From Acanthaster planci (Eukaryota > Echinodermata > Asteroidea > Valvatida > Acanthasteridae), in contig NW_019091362.1 of NCBI RefSeq assembly GCF_001949145.1, positions 1,348,330-1,412,329 on the forward strand: a stretch of 64,000 bases of DNA, written 5' to 3'. Shown here in pieces: positions 1 to 19,000 of the stretch. The first letter of the stretch is position 1; each line of letters begins with the position of its first letter. Below the pieces are notes generated by a model that was not told where the DNA came from, did not search any database, and worked only from the letters and a program-made list of their open reading frames with translations. Both the position numbers and the translations under genes were made by a program.

Positions 1-321
1 CGTTCACCTTGGCAATGAATCACCTCATCACATCATGCCTATAATCCACTGCATTTTTAATAACGAGGAATTTTTTACCTTTTAGCCAATGTTTGCCTCA
101 AGACATTTACGCATGACTAAATACAAAGCTGATATGTGCCAACTCTCCTGCTCTTTGAGACAGTGATATGCATCAGTTTAAGTTATGCATAAGAGTAATC
201 TATTACTAAAGCAAAAGAATTCTGAGATAGAACTTCAGACAGTTTGTTCACCCAGAAGATCAGATGCTGTTCATACCATGATAGCTAATGACTTTTCTTG
301 CCTACTGAATATTTTTTTCAG

Positions 322-6787
<6,466 letters not shown>

Positions 6788-8663
6788 TCAACAGAGACGT
6801 TGTCATCCAATCAAATGATATAGATTGCCAGAAGCAAAAATTGTATTCAGATATAACTATTAATTCTGTTCTTCAGATTTGCTCATAATCTAAAAAATTC
6901 CTCATTGCAATAGCATAACCAGTGCAACCAACACGTTAATGATATGCTCTTTCATTAAATAATAAAATTATACCAATGTTGTACATATATGTCACACTTT
7001 AAGGTGGGTAATGTAAAGTTGATGTCAAATCCTTTTACCAGAAATAGTCAGATGTCCCAACGGGAGAAGTCAGTCTTTTTAAGTTTATTCATCCACTCTT
7101 GAAAAGTTTATTATCTGAAGCATTCACTCAGAGTTTTTATTGTTTGAGTTTCTTTATTCACCTTGATAATTCATACCGTTGCCAAAGCATGCATGACAAG
7201 TTTTGTAGAAAAGCATTTCATGCTGATAAAGTCTTGGAGATGTCTTCCAATGTAACAAGGGTCCTGTCAATGCAATTGTTGTCTCGTTAGATGCATTTTT
7301 AAAATTTACAATAATAGAAGGCATGCAAGTTCTTGGAGCCTTTGCTTTGTTAGGGCTGCTTGTGTAAATGCAATTGCCGTATTCATAATGATTTATGACA
7401 GTTGTTGATATTTATGATAGCATGTTTATGGGAAATTTAATTATTATTTTCTGGCCATTAATTATAAAACTTTTTTCCATTCTTCAACTTATAAACATTG
7501 GTATAGGTGTCTGTGAAAATTGCAGTCTTGGTATCTGTTACCATGCAGACTATTTTTGACATGTCCCAATGTAGTGTTCCAAAGAAAGCCAGTATTGATC
7601 GCGAAAATGACAGATAATAAAAGGACTGCTGGATGAATTAGCATATTCAAAATGAATTACTAAAGAACTGGATCAGCAATACAACCACTAGATGACTGAG
7701 CTTTTGAGGTGGAGGTTTTAGAATTGTGATATAAATTATATAGCTCAAGAACAAAGTCACCATACCATAGTGTAGGTCACAGACACCAATTTCAACCTGC
7801 ATTATATGATATCACAATGAAACCCAAGATAGTAACTATTCTTATGTGTATCATTTCCCAAACGCAATTTTAAGTTTACATAGCACTTTTGTTTGACATT
7901 TTGAAAAAAATTCTTCGTATCATCATATGTAAAAAATACCAAAGTGTTCTAATGTTAGGATGTAAAATATACAGAATTCAAAATTGCAATATAAACGTGT
8001 CTTCAAATAGCAGTATCATGTACCACGAAAATATCAACAGTTCTAAATTAAAAATAATGAATGGTGTGGAATGAAAAATCATTTTTGAGGAAGTGATTTG
8101 TTTTAATCAAAAGTAATAGAAAAACCATTCTTTTTAGACTAGTATTTGTTTTACTTTCATTATGTATATAATTATAAATTAGGTTACAGTGCATCAAATA
8201 TTTTAGTTATTTCTATTAGATGCACTTTACCCAATATCATTTATCTAATGTGTACTTAATTTTGTTCCCTAAATTGTTGTAAATAGATTATGTACAGACT
8301 TTGATTAATGATTAACATAAGTCATTCTGTTTCTGTGCATTTTTATATCTCCAAAAAATGAATTTCAACATTTGCAGGGTATTCTTGTAAATAGCTAAAG
8401 GCTCTTCTGTACATATGACCAATATTGTATGTATTCATGCTGGTCTTGTGTGAATCTTGCATGGGATAATACAGCTTTTTGGTGGTTGTCCGATATTAGG
8501 GTTGTCCCCTACTGCAAGGCGCTTTTAGCTACAGTCTTAGATTTGTTTGTATTATTTTTTTTTAGTGAGTAACTTAGTATTTAGTGTGACGTGGACGTGG
8601 TAAATTTTTGTAATTTTGTTAAGCACATATGAGTCAGATTTGAGTTGTAATCAGCCAAATAAA
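6788..8663 (+). other. Probable 3' UTR of the BK gene
   Basis: AU-rich sequence directly after the stop codon. Possible poly(A) signals are AATAAA at 6961-6966 (proximal) and at 8658-8663 (distal, followed by a T/G-rich stretch). Five Pumilio-type UGUANAUA octamers are found, at 6980, 8163, 8278, 8386 and 8408. No open reading frame or splice signal of note was seen. The end point is inferred from the poly(A) signal only. Confidence 0.55.
8658..8663 (+). terminator. Candidate distal poly(A) signal of the BK gene
   Basis: AATAAA followed within about 40 bases by TGTTGCTGTCGTTC and a TTCTTCTTTTTTTCC tract, the usual GU/U-rich downstream element. It is the last such signal before the sequence loses its UTR character. 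Confidence 0.45.
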
Positions 8664-10309
8664 GCAGCGACTGTTGCTGTCGTTCACTATTCTTCTTTTT
8701 TTCCCCAAGGATTTGTGTTGTAAAAGTTAATTTTGGTTTCTTGCAAACGTAATGTTATAACATGCACATAAGTTGGCCACTACATGTTGATACAGTTGTA
8801 CCAGAGAATAATGTTAATTTGGTTTTGTTGAACCATGTGAAAGGTATTTGGCGGTATTGTGCTCACATGTTCCACTTTGTCAAGTCTCATTGCAAATGAC
8901 TGAAAGTAAGAGGTCTTAAATTATGCACAAAACTATGTACCAAACAAGGCATAAACCAAAATTGAAGGAAATTCTTTAAATAATGAAATAATTGGGTGTG
9001 TATGATGCCTCTGAATTATTCTGAATCAAAGAGTTGATTTTATGAAGATACCACAACATTATTTGCTAGATTTTACCGCCTGCAGTACAGAATTCAGTTT
9101 CTAGAAGGAAAAATATGTAAGTTCTACCAGTGATAAGCCGGTGAGTAGTGTGATATAAGATGCATTTTTTTTCATTATCCAGCAGCATGCTCGGCTGAAA
9201 TTACATTAAAAATACAGTTCTCTTTCTGGAGCACACAAATTGTCATAGTCCACAGCTTTGGTGATAATAAAATGGCTGTAGACTCATGACGTCTGTCTGA
9301 CGTCCAATCTTACAGTCAAATCTAAAAGTTGTGCTTAGACACTGTAAAATACTGATGGTGAGAAACGCTTTGTTTCATTTGACAATGACATCATGCATTC
9401 CTATCTTTTTAATATTGGCGACACCATGCAAACCGCATAGCGCTGCACTGTTAGTGAGATCAGAGAATGTGACAGCACGCCCAACATGTATGTATGTATA
9501 TACTGTGAAACTATGCATCAATCCTTCCTGTATATATATTACATCCCATCCTGCCTTTGCCAAGAACCATACTACTAGCCGAATAAATAAGTATATCCAA
9601 AATTTCTTGGAGCTGACTTAGATCGTTTATTACAAACATTGTACATATTTGACATTTTCAAGACATCTAGTGTGAACTCATGACGTAATTTCTTGTTCAA
9701 TTTGCACAATTTTCACTTTTATCCTCTTCAGCAATATTACCACAAAAAATCTATTATTGTATGACATATTCAGCTATAATGTAATGTCAACTATCATTGA
9801 GAAACATATATTGCTGCATCTAAAGAAACCACTTCATGCAAACAATTGTAGATATATTCCAGTAAGCATTTGGTGCACTGCAATTGCATGTAACTGGCAA
9901 TCTGTACACTTTCTTCATTCCGTCAAAACTTGTAGTGGAGATACTGATTTAGGACAATCTTGGACTCAAGTACAATAGTTAGTTCAGATTTCAAATTATA
10001 TCCCGAGTGTATCTTTAGTAGTATGAGGATTGTTAATTCACATCTGTACACTGTAGTTCACTTGTCTGCAACAGGGTGATCTCAGCAAATTGTATGAACC
10101 AGCCTTTACTCTGAGTAGATGTTTTGATTTTGAACACAGAGAGAGACAGACAGACATGAGAAGCATTCTTGTGTGGCTCAAGTGAGGAATTCTGTATTCT
10201 ATTAGTTGAATTTCTGAAATTTGAGGAACTATTTCACATGTTTTCAACAGGGCCCAATTCCACAGTACTGCTTACTGCATTTTTGCTAACCATGGTGCAG
10301 AAATTTGTA

Positions 10310-10774
10310 AGGCTGTGCCGAATATCCGAATATTCGATCGATTATCAAATATTTGAATATTATTTTTCGAATTTGAATATTCCAATGCAAATTCATGAAA
10401 ATGAGGAGAAAATTGTCCTTTTGTTTTAAATGAGAAAAATTGCACTGTGGAGGCTTGTTCCAAGGAGATTCGGATGAAAAGTAACAGAAACCTTCCAACG
10501 ATTCAAAAAGTACATTATTCATTAAAAAATTTAATAGGCGTATATCTTTTCAACAGGAAAAGAAGTATTATTTGTCTCTTAAATCTAGCTAAATCTGGCT
10601 GGTGATACTCATAGACATGAGAAGCTATTATGATCATAATGTTCAATTGTGGGCGTTATTATTACTGATTTTGTATGTGGTTTGTTCCTCAACAATCTGT
10701 CAGTTGGTCCAAATATTCCATCGAATTGAAGGTCGAATATTCCAATGGTGAATTATTCGAATTGACTCGGCCCT
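10310..10774. mobile_element. AT-rich TIR element
   Basis: The left end AGGCTGTGCCGAATATCCG and the right end CGAATTGACTCGGCCCT are imperfect inverted repeats, with subterminal GAATATTCG and GAATATTCCAATG blocks. The GGGCCGNGNCGAAT type of terminus with GAATATTCG repeats is seen in non-autonomous hAT-like elements. No clear target duplication was found, and there is no coding capacity. Confidence 0.5.
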
Positions 10775-13448
10775 AGAAAGTTGCTTAACGGTAAGACTAT
10801 TTCATAGTGAACATTTCACAGTCGCTGTGCTTGGAACAAAACATCACATGGGTACACTTGGAGCTTTCCATTGTTACATCACTAAGTTTAGCACATTTTT
10901 CTTTTGAGGTTATCATGCACTTTGCCGTGCTTACTGACTCCATAGAATATATTCAGCCTTTGTTAGCGTAAGATCATGTGCTTATTAGTGCCACGAGATT
11001 GGGCTTAGTACACATTCAAATCACAGGTAGATAATTTAAATTTGATATAAAAGTGCCAAGATTTTAAGCAAACTTTAAACAGGTCCAAGTTTGTGGTCAT
11101 AGTAAAAGACATCCGTCTTAATATCCATTGTGTTATTTGTATTGAAGAAACCATTTTCTAACGATAGCTTAAGGAAGCTGAGAATGTCACCAACTTGAAA
11201 TTTCCATGTTCACCCTGTGTCAGGTTTGCAGGTAGCATTGCTATTAAAGTAAGTGATCATCAATAATTTTTAAAGGATTTGAAATCCTGATTTATAATGA
11301 ATACAGGTGTGGTGGGTTTCTCTCACAGTTAGAGGAACTCAGTTTGAAATCAGTTTCCAGAGCATTCTACTGACAGCTGTATCTAGACAACAGGTTTCCT
11401 GATTTGAAAAATGGCTGTTGTAATGATCACTGTGTTTCTGCTGTGTAGACGTTGACCATTTCCCCCCAATTCCTGTATTGCAGTGAGTAGTTTCTAACAT
11501 GAACTACCAGTATTTGATTTTGGTATTCTATCCTCTTGAAAAGTTTGTCATTTTTCTTAATCTCATCACTCACTCTCGCAATCTACATACATTTACAAGT
11601 TTATGTTTAAACTCCCAAAATACAAGAAAATTGCATGTCTTCTGTATGTTTCAGACATTGCAAGTTCTGTCATCGATGCATCTATCTTTTTTTGCCCCTC
11701 CTTTGGGCAAGCCAAAGTTTTTTGTCCTCTTTAATTTAATATTCTGATGAAACAGCTGTGCAAATATTTCAAAAATACATAATGTAAATAATCATTTACC
11801 CTTTATAGTACCAACCTTGTTTACAATAAAGTCAAGTACAGGTGTTACCACAATCTCCTGGCTATGCCTTGTTTCATTTCTTTTAAAGCAAAATTGCCAG
11901 TTTTGTTGGGAAAAATAGTTTGGAAAAAGGGCCTTTAATTTTAGTAATATCGGCCCAATGCAGCTTTTTCATATCTGACAGTAATACAATCTCAAGGTAA
12001 TCTCTGATTGATTTACTGATATTGCCCCCCCCCCACAAAAAACCCTCCCTGAAAATTGCTTGAAGATAAAACATTTAATATTTCAAACACACACACACAC
12101 ACACCTACAAACAGAATGAGGATTACACCTTAATTTCATTATGATTGCAAACTTACTTTGTTTATTCATGCAGTTTATAAGTCGGAAATACATCCAAATG
12201 TCTCCAACTAAAAATCCATGTGGAAGTTGATTTCATCCAGGCTAGAAGATTAAGGCACAAATGTGGGATCAAATACTGCAAGAGGTGCAGCATTTATATC
12301 AATGCTCTTGTTTTGTATCCGGTTCATAAGTAACTTTGTCACAAAGGCAGACGCGCCACAATGTGCAGGCTTCCATTGGACCATCACCAAAGTTTCGCAT
12401 TAATTTCCGGTTCCATGGTTCCACGTTAACGTCGATCAATGCATGTAACTCTATATGCAGTGCATGTGCAGTGGGCTTGGTTTAAACTGAGGTGACGTTA
12501 CACTTACGGACCGGATTCCCCATGCCCTTGGTTGGTACACTTGTTACCAAGTTCAGAAAGTGGGCCATTTTATGTCAAACTGAGCAAATTGTTTACAGAA
12601 ATCCCCTTCCTGTTTTTGGTTGATACGGTTGCACTCTAAACTTTTAGTTTATTTTAAGGCACAGAATACTGGATAACAAAGAACTGGAAGGTTTTTTTTT
12701 TTTCGTGTATCTTGAGGAGTCCACGAGCATAAAATGACCCAATCGGTAGTTAAATACATGTACATTGAGGTCTGAATTCCCTGAGCGGGGAAGAAAATAT
12801 AACAAAAAAACCCAAAACAATATTTTTCAAATAATGCCAATATTGCTCCGAAGGCTTCCATGACGGAGTAAAAATTTCATAAGTGAGTGCGGTATCATCT
12901 TCCAAATTTCAAACAAGTTGTGTGACATTCTTTTGATTTGTTCATAATAATTTGTTCATTTCAATTCCATACATTAATATCATATACATATTAATACTTT
13001 GATAGTTATATAAGCTCATGCAAAAAAAAATTCCACCACTCTTGCACAGAATATACTAATAACCAATTTAAAGTTCGGCACTTACGAATAAAAAAAATTA
13101 GCCAATGGTTGCTTGTTTCTTTTCACTATTCCAAATTTCCAGAAAAGTATTTCAAGAGATGCTCAAGAGTCCTCTAATATCCTCCACTGAGCAGAAACTC
13201 AATGGCACAGTCTTTCCACTTCAACAGGTCATGAAACCCCATGCAAAGTAATCAAGTTTCTACCCCCCCCCCCACTTGGGAAAGGGTAAGGAGGACACCT
13301 TTTCTGACTTTGAAGCAAGACTTTCCATGTTTAGTCAGTGCCCTGTCTACCCCGAGGGCGTGTGTTTAGTTACATCTTTGTTCAGCAAGTCTACACCACC
13401 ACTAAAATAGACGGTTTCAGCTACAAACCTCAAGGTCTCAATATACCC

Positions 13449-13496
13449 TGTACTCAAAATACTGGGCATGTAGACATGCCTGGTGTTTTGAGTACA
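13449..13496. repeat. Near-perfect 23-bp-arm hairpin
   Basis: Arms 13449-13471 and 13474-13496. They share TGTACTCAAAA at the base and GGCATGT next to the loop. The three mismatched positions between them would all be G-U wobble pairs in a plus-strand RNA. Confidence 0.75.
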
Positions 13497-14614
13497 ACCA
13501 CTTTCACCGTAATCCAACCTCTGTAAGCCAATCTTCTTTAAGACATGATTATATAGCCCCAATTTACAAAGTAAGCAAAAGCTTTCAAATACATCACATT
13601 AAGACAGCACAATTGTATTATTGCCACCGGACTCAAAATTCTAGGACGAAGCTAATTCTAACAAACTCACCCTACTTTAAATGTTTCTACTGCTATATAA
13701 GTACAATATTAAAAGGTCTTTTTTATTTAACTCTTTTTAAAATTCTCAGTATTCAAAAATAATTTGTAGATTTACTTGCATTTCTCTGTTTTTGTCATCA
13801 GAGATCCAATCTTGAATACTTCACAATTTTTTTTTCACAGAATTATAACAGATATTGGGACAATTCATTCACAAATAAAACATAGGAGGGATAAGATCCC
13901 TTAAAAAGGGAAACGTGTTTAGTTCCAGTCAGCCATGTTTCTTCAATAAGCTCTTCCTTTTTGTTTTGATTAAAATTTGGTGGGAAAACCACAGGAGGCA
14001 TTAGTTTACATAACACTCATTTAAAAATGCAATGTTTAAGGAGATCTGCCATATTCTCCATTGAGTTTGGAAAGTCCTGAAATTTCTACACAGATTGCAA
14101 AAGCAGTGACCATCTGTAAGTATTTACATTCTAGAAGTATGCTCAAAATATACAAAAAGGGAAAGCTTATGTTTAAGACATGATTGGATGATGGATAAGA
14201 GTTGCAGAACAAAGTGGAAAGAGTTCAAAAAGACAATTAAAAAGTTGCAAGGTACAAAAATGGGTAAAAAACTGGAATAAACTTACAGAGCCTCATGGGA
14301 AAGAGAGATCATCACATCACAATTGCAAGTACAGTAAGTGATTGTTATTTACTGCCTACTGTGGAATATCAAATGCTTGATGAATCATAAAAAGAAAGTA
14401 ACTTTACTTGCTGTCAAAAGCATCTTCAGATCTCTGAAACGAATGAAGATAAGAAGCACGTCTTTACCATTACAATACGTGGGAATGCAACTGAAATTAT
14501 CCTCCGTGGTGTCTGGTACCTTAACTTCACAGATCAATGATGGAAATGAATCCAATACATGTTTTTGTATCACCAGACTACAGTAGATTTGTTCACAAAC
14601 TTAGCAGAGTCTAT

Positions 14615-14854
14615 GGCCCTTTTCCAATACTCGACTTGGGCTCCGTCTCAGGCTTTGTTCCCAAAACCAATCCCCGATTGCGGCCTGAAGCGTTTAAATC
14701 ACATTGGATTACTGTAACTTCTGGCTCTCTTGCATCTTATTTGATGTTTTGTGGCACTATTAGACTAATTACTGTGCTTACAGCTTCAAAATCAGCTAGT
14801 TAAAAAACAGGTGAAGCCTGAGACGGAGCCGAAGTTGAGTATTGGAAAATGGCC
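14615..14854. mobile_element. MITE with 41-bp terminal inverted repeats
   Basis: Left TIR 14615-14655 and right TIR 14814-14854 match at 38 of 41 positions, including TTTTCCAATACTC and GGCTCCGTCTCAGGCTT. The element is 240 bp with no coding capacity, and no clear target duplication was seen. It sits between the BK and PLCD genes. Confidence 0.85.
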
Positions 14855-15257
14855 AAGGACCATGTGCCAATTATTTGGCTAAGGCAAACAGTAATGCAAA
14901 CTCCACTGAAAGCCATTGCCTAGTAGCTACATCCATTACCCATAGAGGCAACGTGCTACTTGGGCCACGGCCCAGTCTTTTGGACACAGGCTAACATACT
15001 TTTCAAATCATCATGCCCACATGCATGTACGTGTAAAAACATGTAACAGGACACTCAACAATTATTTCTTAAGAAAATAACATTTTCTATTGTGATGGAA
15101 TGTGTAATAAAAAAATGCTGCTTACAAGTAGTTCCGTATTTCACCTGATTTTTGTTCTTAAAAAGAGAAGAAAATATAACGATTACAAATTGTCATAGGA
15201 ACCTTACTCCTTTAAAAATCTTCAATGTTTCGTTTCGATTAATACAAATATCATTTG

Positions 15258-15292
15258 TTTATTATAAAAACACCAAAAACCCTAACTTTATT
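15258..15292 (-). terminator. Candidate PLCD poly(A) signals
   Basis: TTTATT at 15258-15263 and 15287-15292 read AATAAA on the minus strand, about 660-700 bases beyond the PLCD stop codon. Another candidate lies at 13722-13727. Nothing in the sequence alone decides between them. Confidence 0.35.
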
Positions 15293-15954
15293 CCATTACC
15301 AGACTGGCCTCTGCCATTTGTTGTGTTTTGCAGTAATTGCTCTTTTCACAATGCTTCACTAAAAACCACCAAAAAGTCCTAAAACTAGTTTTATAAAAAG
15401 TGTTAAAACTTCTTCAGGTCATTTCAACAGAGGGACAACCAGAAACACATAAGACTTCCTGAAACAATACTTTAACCCTGGTTAAATTTTAGACTACCAG
15501 TTGCAACTGGTTAAAAACAATGACAAACCACAAAGATCTAAGCAACACCTAAACTGGACATTTCCCATTCACAAAAGCAAAAGTGAGACCAGTTACGTGT
15601 TTGTTCAATCTTTCTCTTGGAATTTCTAATGCTTGTATGCAGATGCCTAAAACTGAACACGGATAACAAGAGTGTTTGCGCATACATGCTTCATCAGTCT
15701 GTGCACCGTAAAAGTGGACATCACTTCTGTTGTGACATTCCAATCGTGGTATTGTTCAGATTAACAAAAAAATAAATAAATAAATAAACAAAAACAAAAA
15801 CAAAAAACCTTCTGAAACACAGATCGCCAGTCTGGGCAGTGTGACCAAATTGCTTATGATTATACTCGGGATAAAAACCTGTAATAGATGTCTAAGTTCA
15901 ACCCTGTAACCCCAGTTCACTTCCTGCTAACTTGTTCCGCTAACCAGGGTCAGT

Positions 15955-16043
15955 CTACGGCGATGACATGAGTGTGTGGACAAACAGCGTAGCCGGATCC
16001 AGATCATCTCCCTCCTGGGAGAACAGAGGGACATGGTGATAAC
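15955..16043 (-). CDS. PLCD: PLCD last coding exon: end of C2
   Basis: Reads [20 protein letters not shown], then VHTLMSSP and TAG (15955-15957). It matches the family ending GYRHVHL...SATLFVHI. The acceptor is CGTCTAG; the exon enters in phase 1. Confidence 0.95.
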
Positions 16044-19000
16044 CTAGACGACCCAAAAAGAAATAGAAAACCAAAAGAGAGAAAGAAACGGATATATTGA
16101 ACTGCTCAACCATTACATCAAAAAAACATAGCCAAGAGAAAGTTATACATCTTGGAATATATACACTGGCACCCTATGAAAATGCACCAATCAATTATTC
16201 TAAAATCAGCCCTATAACAAGTACCAACTCTTCCGTTGCTCACACTGAGTTGTTTTGTGGGGGGGGACACTTAGACTGTCCTTATTTTCACACATTAGTG
16301 ATAAGTGTCGGCTGATGTTGGCAAGGCCATGTTACTGCAGTACCACTGGGCAAGTCCAAAAGACCAGAATGTGGCAGTCAGTGTACCTCTGGTGTAGTTA
16401 TTGGTTTCAGCAACAGCAAACTACACCAAATAAAGAGAGTTCATAAAAAGGAAACAAACACAGAAGAGAGAATGGAAATTGGAACAAGTAACTGCTATGC
16501 ACATTTGCAAATCAATAACGGTATCAAGAGAGGGTTGTAGGTGTGTTCTCACCTAGTTGGATGCTAGCGATTGGAATGGTGTACTGGGCAATGAAATCAT
16601 CCTTCAGTCGGTCCTGATCATAGACAACAAATCGCAGCATGGCGAGTTCAGGCGACTTGATTTCAAACTCCATGGTGTGGTTCCACTCCGGGTTGAAGCC
16701 TGGCGAAGAAAAAGTGAGCATCCTAAAATCTGATCACAGTTTACTGGATATAAAGTTGACCCAACAGAAATCACTAAACACAGAAACATACCTTTATCAA
16801 AAAAAAAAAAAAAGGTTACCGGCCAAAATGCTCGGTAAGTTGTATTGCGATTAACTGGTTCACTGCTAAATAATATTTACATTTCTGGGTGGAAGCCATT
16901 TCCAATAGAGTCATGTATATCAAGCCGCAGCCAAGATATTTGAACATGGCCTTTGTTTTGCAACTCTATCAACTTTAGACAAGTACAATTATAATCATTT
17001 CACCGAGGGGCCTCAGCAAACTTTTGCTTTTAATGAAGTGACCTCCACACTTGTTTCTTTACCCTTATAGTTATCTCGTCACTGAACGGAACTGAACAGA
17101 ATCGTGTTGCATAGTATTGAACTGATTGGAACTGAATTAACTTTAAAAAGTAAATAATATGACTCTAATATTATAGTTCGGTTACTCGAGTCTTTGGGTA
17201 ACTTTCAATTCAGGTTTCTGAAAACTTTGAAAACTCTTCAAAGTTTGGGATAGACAGTAGCTGCATGATAGCAAAGTGCTCAGAGTTTAAGATAGGACAC
17301 CCGTGTTATCATGCTTTCTCTGTTTATCAAAAAGCTTCTGATCTGAGGCTCCTTTGATAAGCAGTGGATGTCCTTTCTGAGACTAACCGTTGTCTTCCAC
17401 CGTGTTAGTCTTGGCCTCGTACTCAGCATTCACATCCAGGACGGTGACCTTGACGTAGGGGTCAATGACCTCACGGGATGGTTTTGGCAGCTGCTGACCA
17501 CTGATGATCTGAAAGCAAATTGCAACACAACACAACTTTCTCTGACATACTCCTTCAACATGGTATGTGGCTCTCGTTTAATCTGGAAAAGTGCCAATCA
17601 GAATGTTCAAGTGGGATTTTCCGAGTAGAGCTAAAACACAAGGCCACAAGGGTCGATGTAATTCCAGGGGTGATTAGATTCAAAGAAATAAATAAGTTGT
17701 AAGTTGACCAACATTTGAATTGCAAAATAAGGTAGCAACACTGTTACAAGTACAAAGCATGTCAAATAACTTGTTAGTTATATCGACTCCATTCGCACTG
17801 TCATATGATGAATCATCATAAATGGCTCAAAACTCACCACTGTGCGGGAAACATGGCACATTCTATGTACAGGTACTTCAACCTTCCTACAGAAAAGGGA
17901 TAAAGTCCCCTGTACAGTAACAGCGGCAGGGCTCTACCTTCCTCAATCCTACAAAATCCCCCCCAAACTCTCCTGGTGAATTTCGAAGAGGCTTTGTTTC
18001 TCACCCTCAGTGTCAGTTTCTGGGTGTACTGGTCACCTGGGCTGTCTGGGTTGAACTGCATGTTAGCTGCAAACAGAATTAACAATCCATGACGAGTGAG
18101 ATGTACAAACAGCAGAATTGTAACACTCACAGTGAAATACCAAACACTCTCACCCTTGCTTGTACGTGCACATGGGAAACCATTCCCACTACTCCTGATG
18201 ATTCATCAAGGTATATTTGCCTTTATCTCTGTTTGTAGTTGCGGAATTTCTTGCATTTTCTTTCTTCCTGTTCTCAGATATGTGCTTGGGGATCCTAACA
18301 AAGCGAAACCCTCTCATTTCAATAGGATTTGACACACATTCTTGGGAATTAGGGTTAAACTAAAAAAAATTGATCATACACAGGCACTGATTCTACGCAC
18401 CGTCATTAGTGTTGTATTCAAATCCATAAGTCCATCATAAGTCATTTAGTCTTAAGTCAATTCACAAGCTATTCAAATGAGCTGTGACAAAAGTATTTTT
18501 TGTCATTGTTCAATGTTGTTTATGACTGGCCTTGTGAAAGGGACTTGTGAAGGGACTTGTGGCTGGACTTGTGAAGGGACTTGTGACTGGACTTGTGAAG
18601 GGACTTGTGACTGGACTTGTGAAGGGACTTGTGGCTGGACTTGTGACTGGACTTGTGAAGGGACTTGTGNNNNNNNNNNNNNNNNNNNNNNNNNNNNNNN
18701 NNNNNNNNNNNNNNNNNNNNNNNNNNNNNNNNNNNNNNNNNNNNNNNNNNNNNNNNNNNNNNNNNNNNNNNNNNNNNNNNNNNNNNNNNNNNNNNNNNNN
18801 NNNNNNNNNNNNNNNNNNACTGGACTTGTGAAGGGACTTGTGACTGGACCTGTGAAGGGACTTGTAACTGGACTTGTGAAGGGACTTGTGACTGGACTTG
18901 TGATGGGACTTGTGACTGGACTTGTGAAGGGACTTGTGACTGGACTTGTGAAAGGACTTGTGACTGGACTTGTGAAGGGACTTGTGACTGGACTTGAATA

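Larger units (their letters stand above)
8700..15250. other. Interval between convergent genes, no gene seen
   Basis: No exon with family similarity or consistent splice phase was found on either strand. The interval holds two TIR elements (10310-10774, 14615-14854), a long hairpin (13449-13496), short poly-C and (AC)n tracts, and possible distal ends of the PLCD 3' UTR. TTTATT at 13722-13727 would be an AATAAA on the minus strand. Confidence 0.6.
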
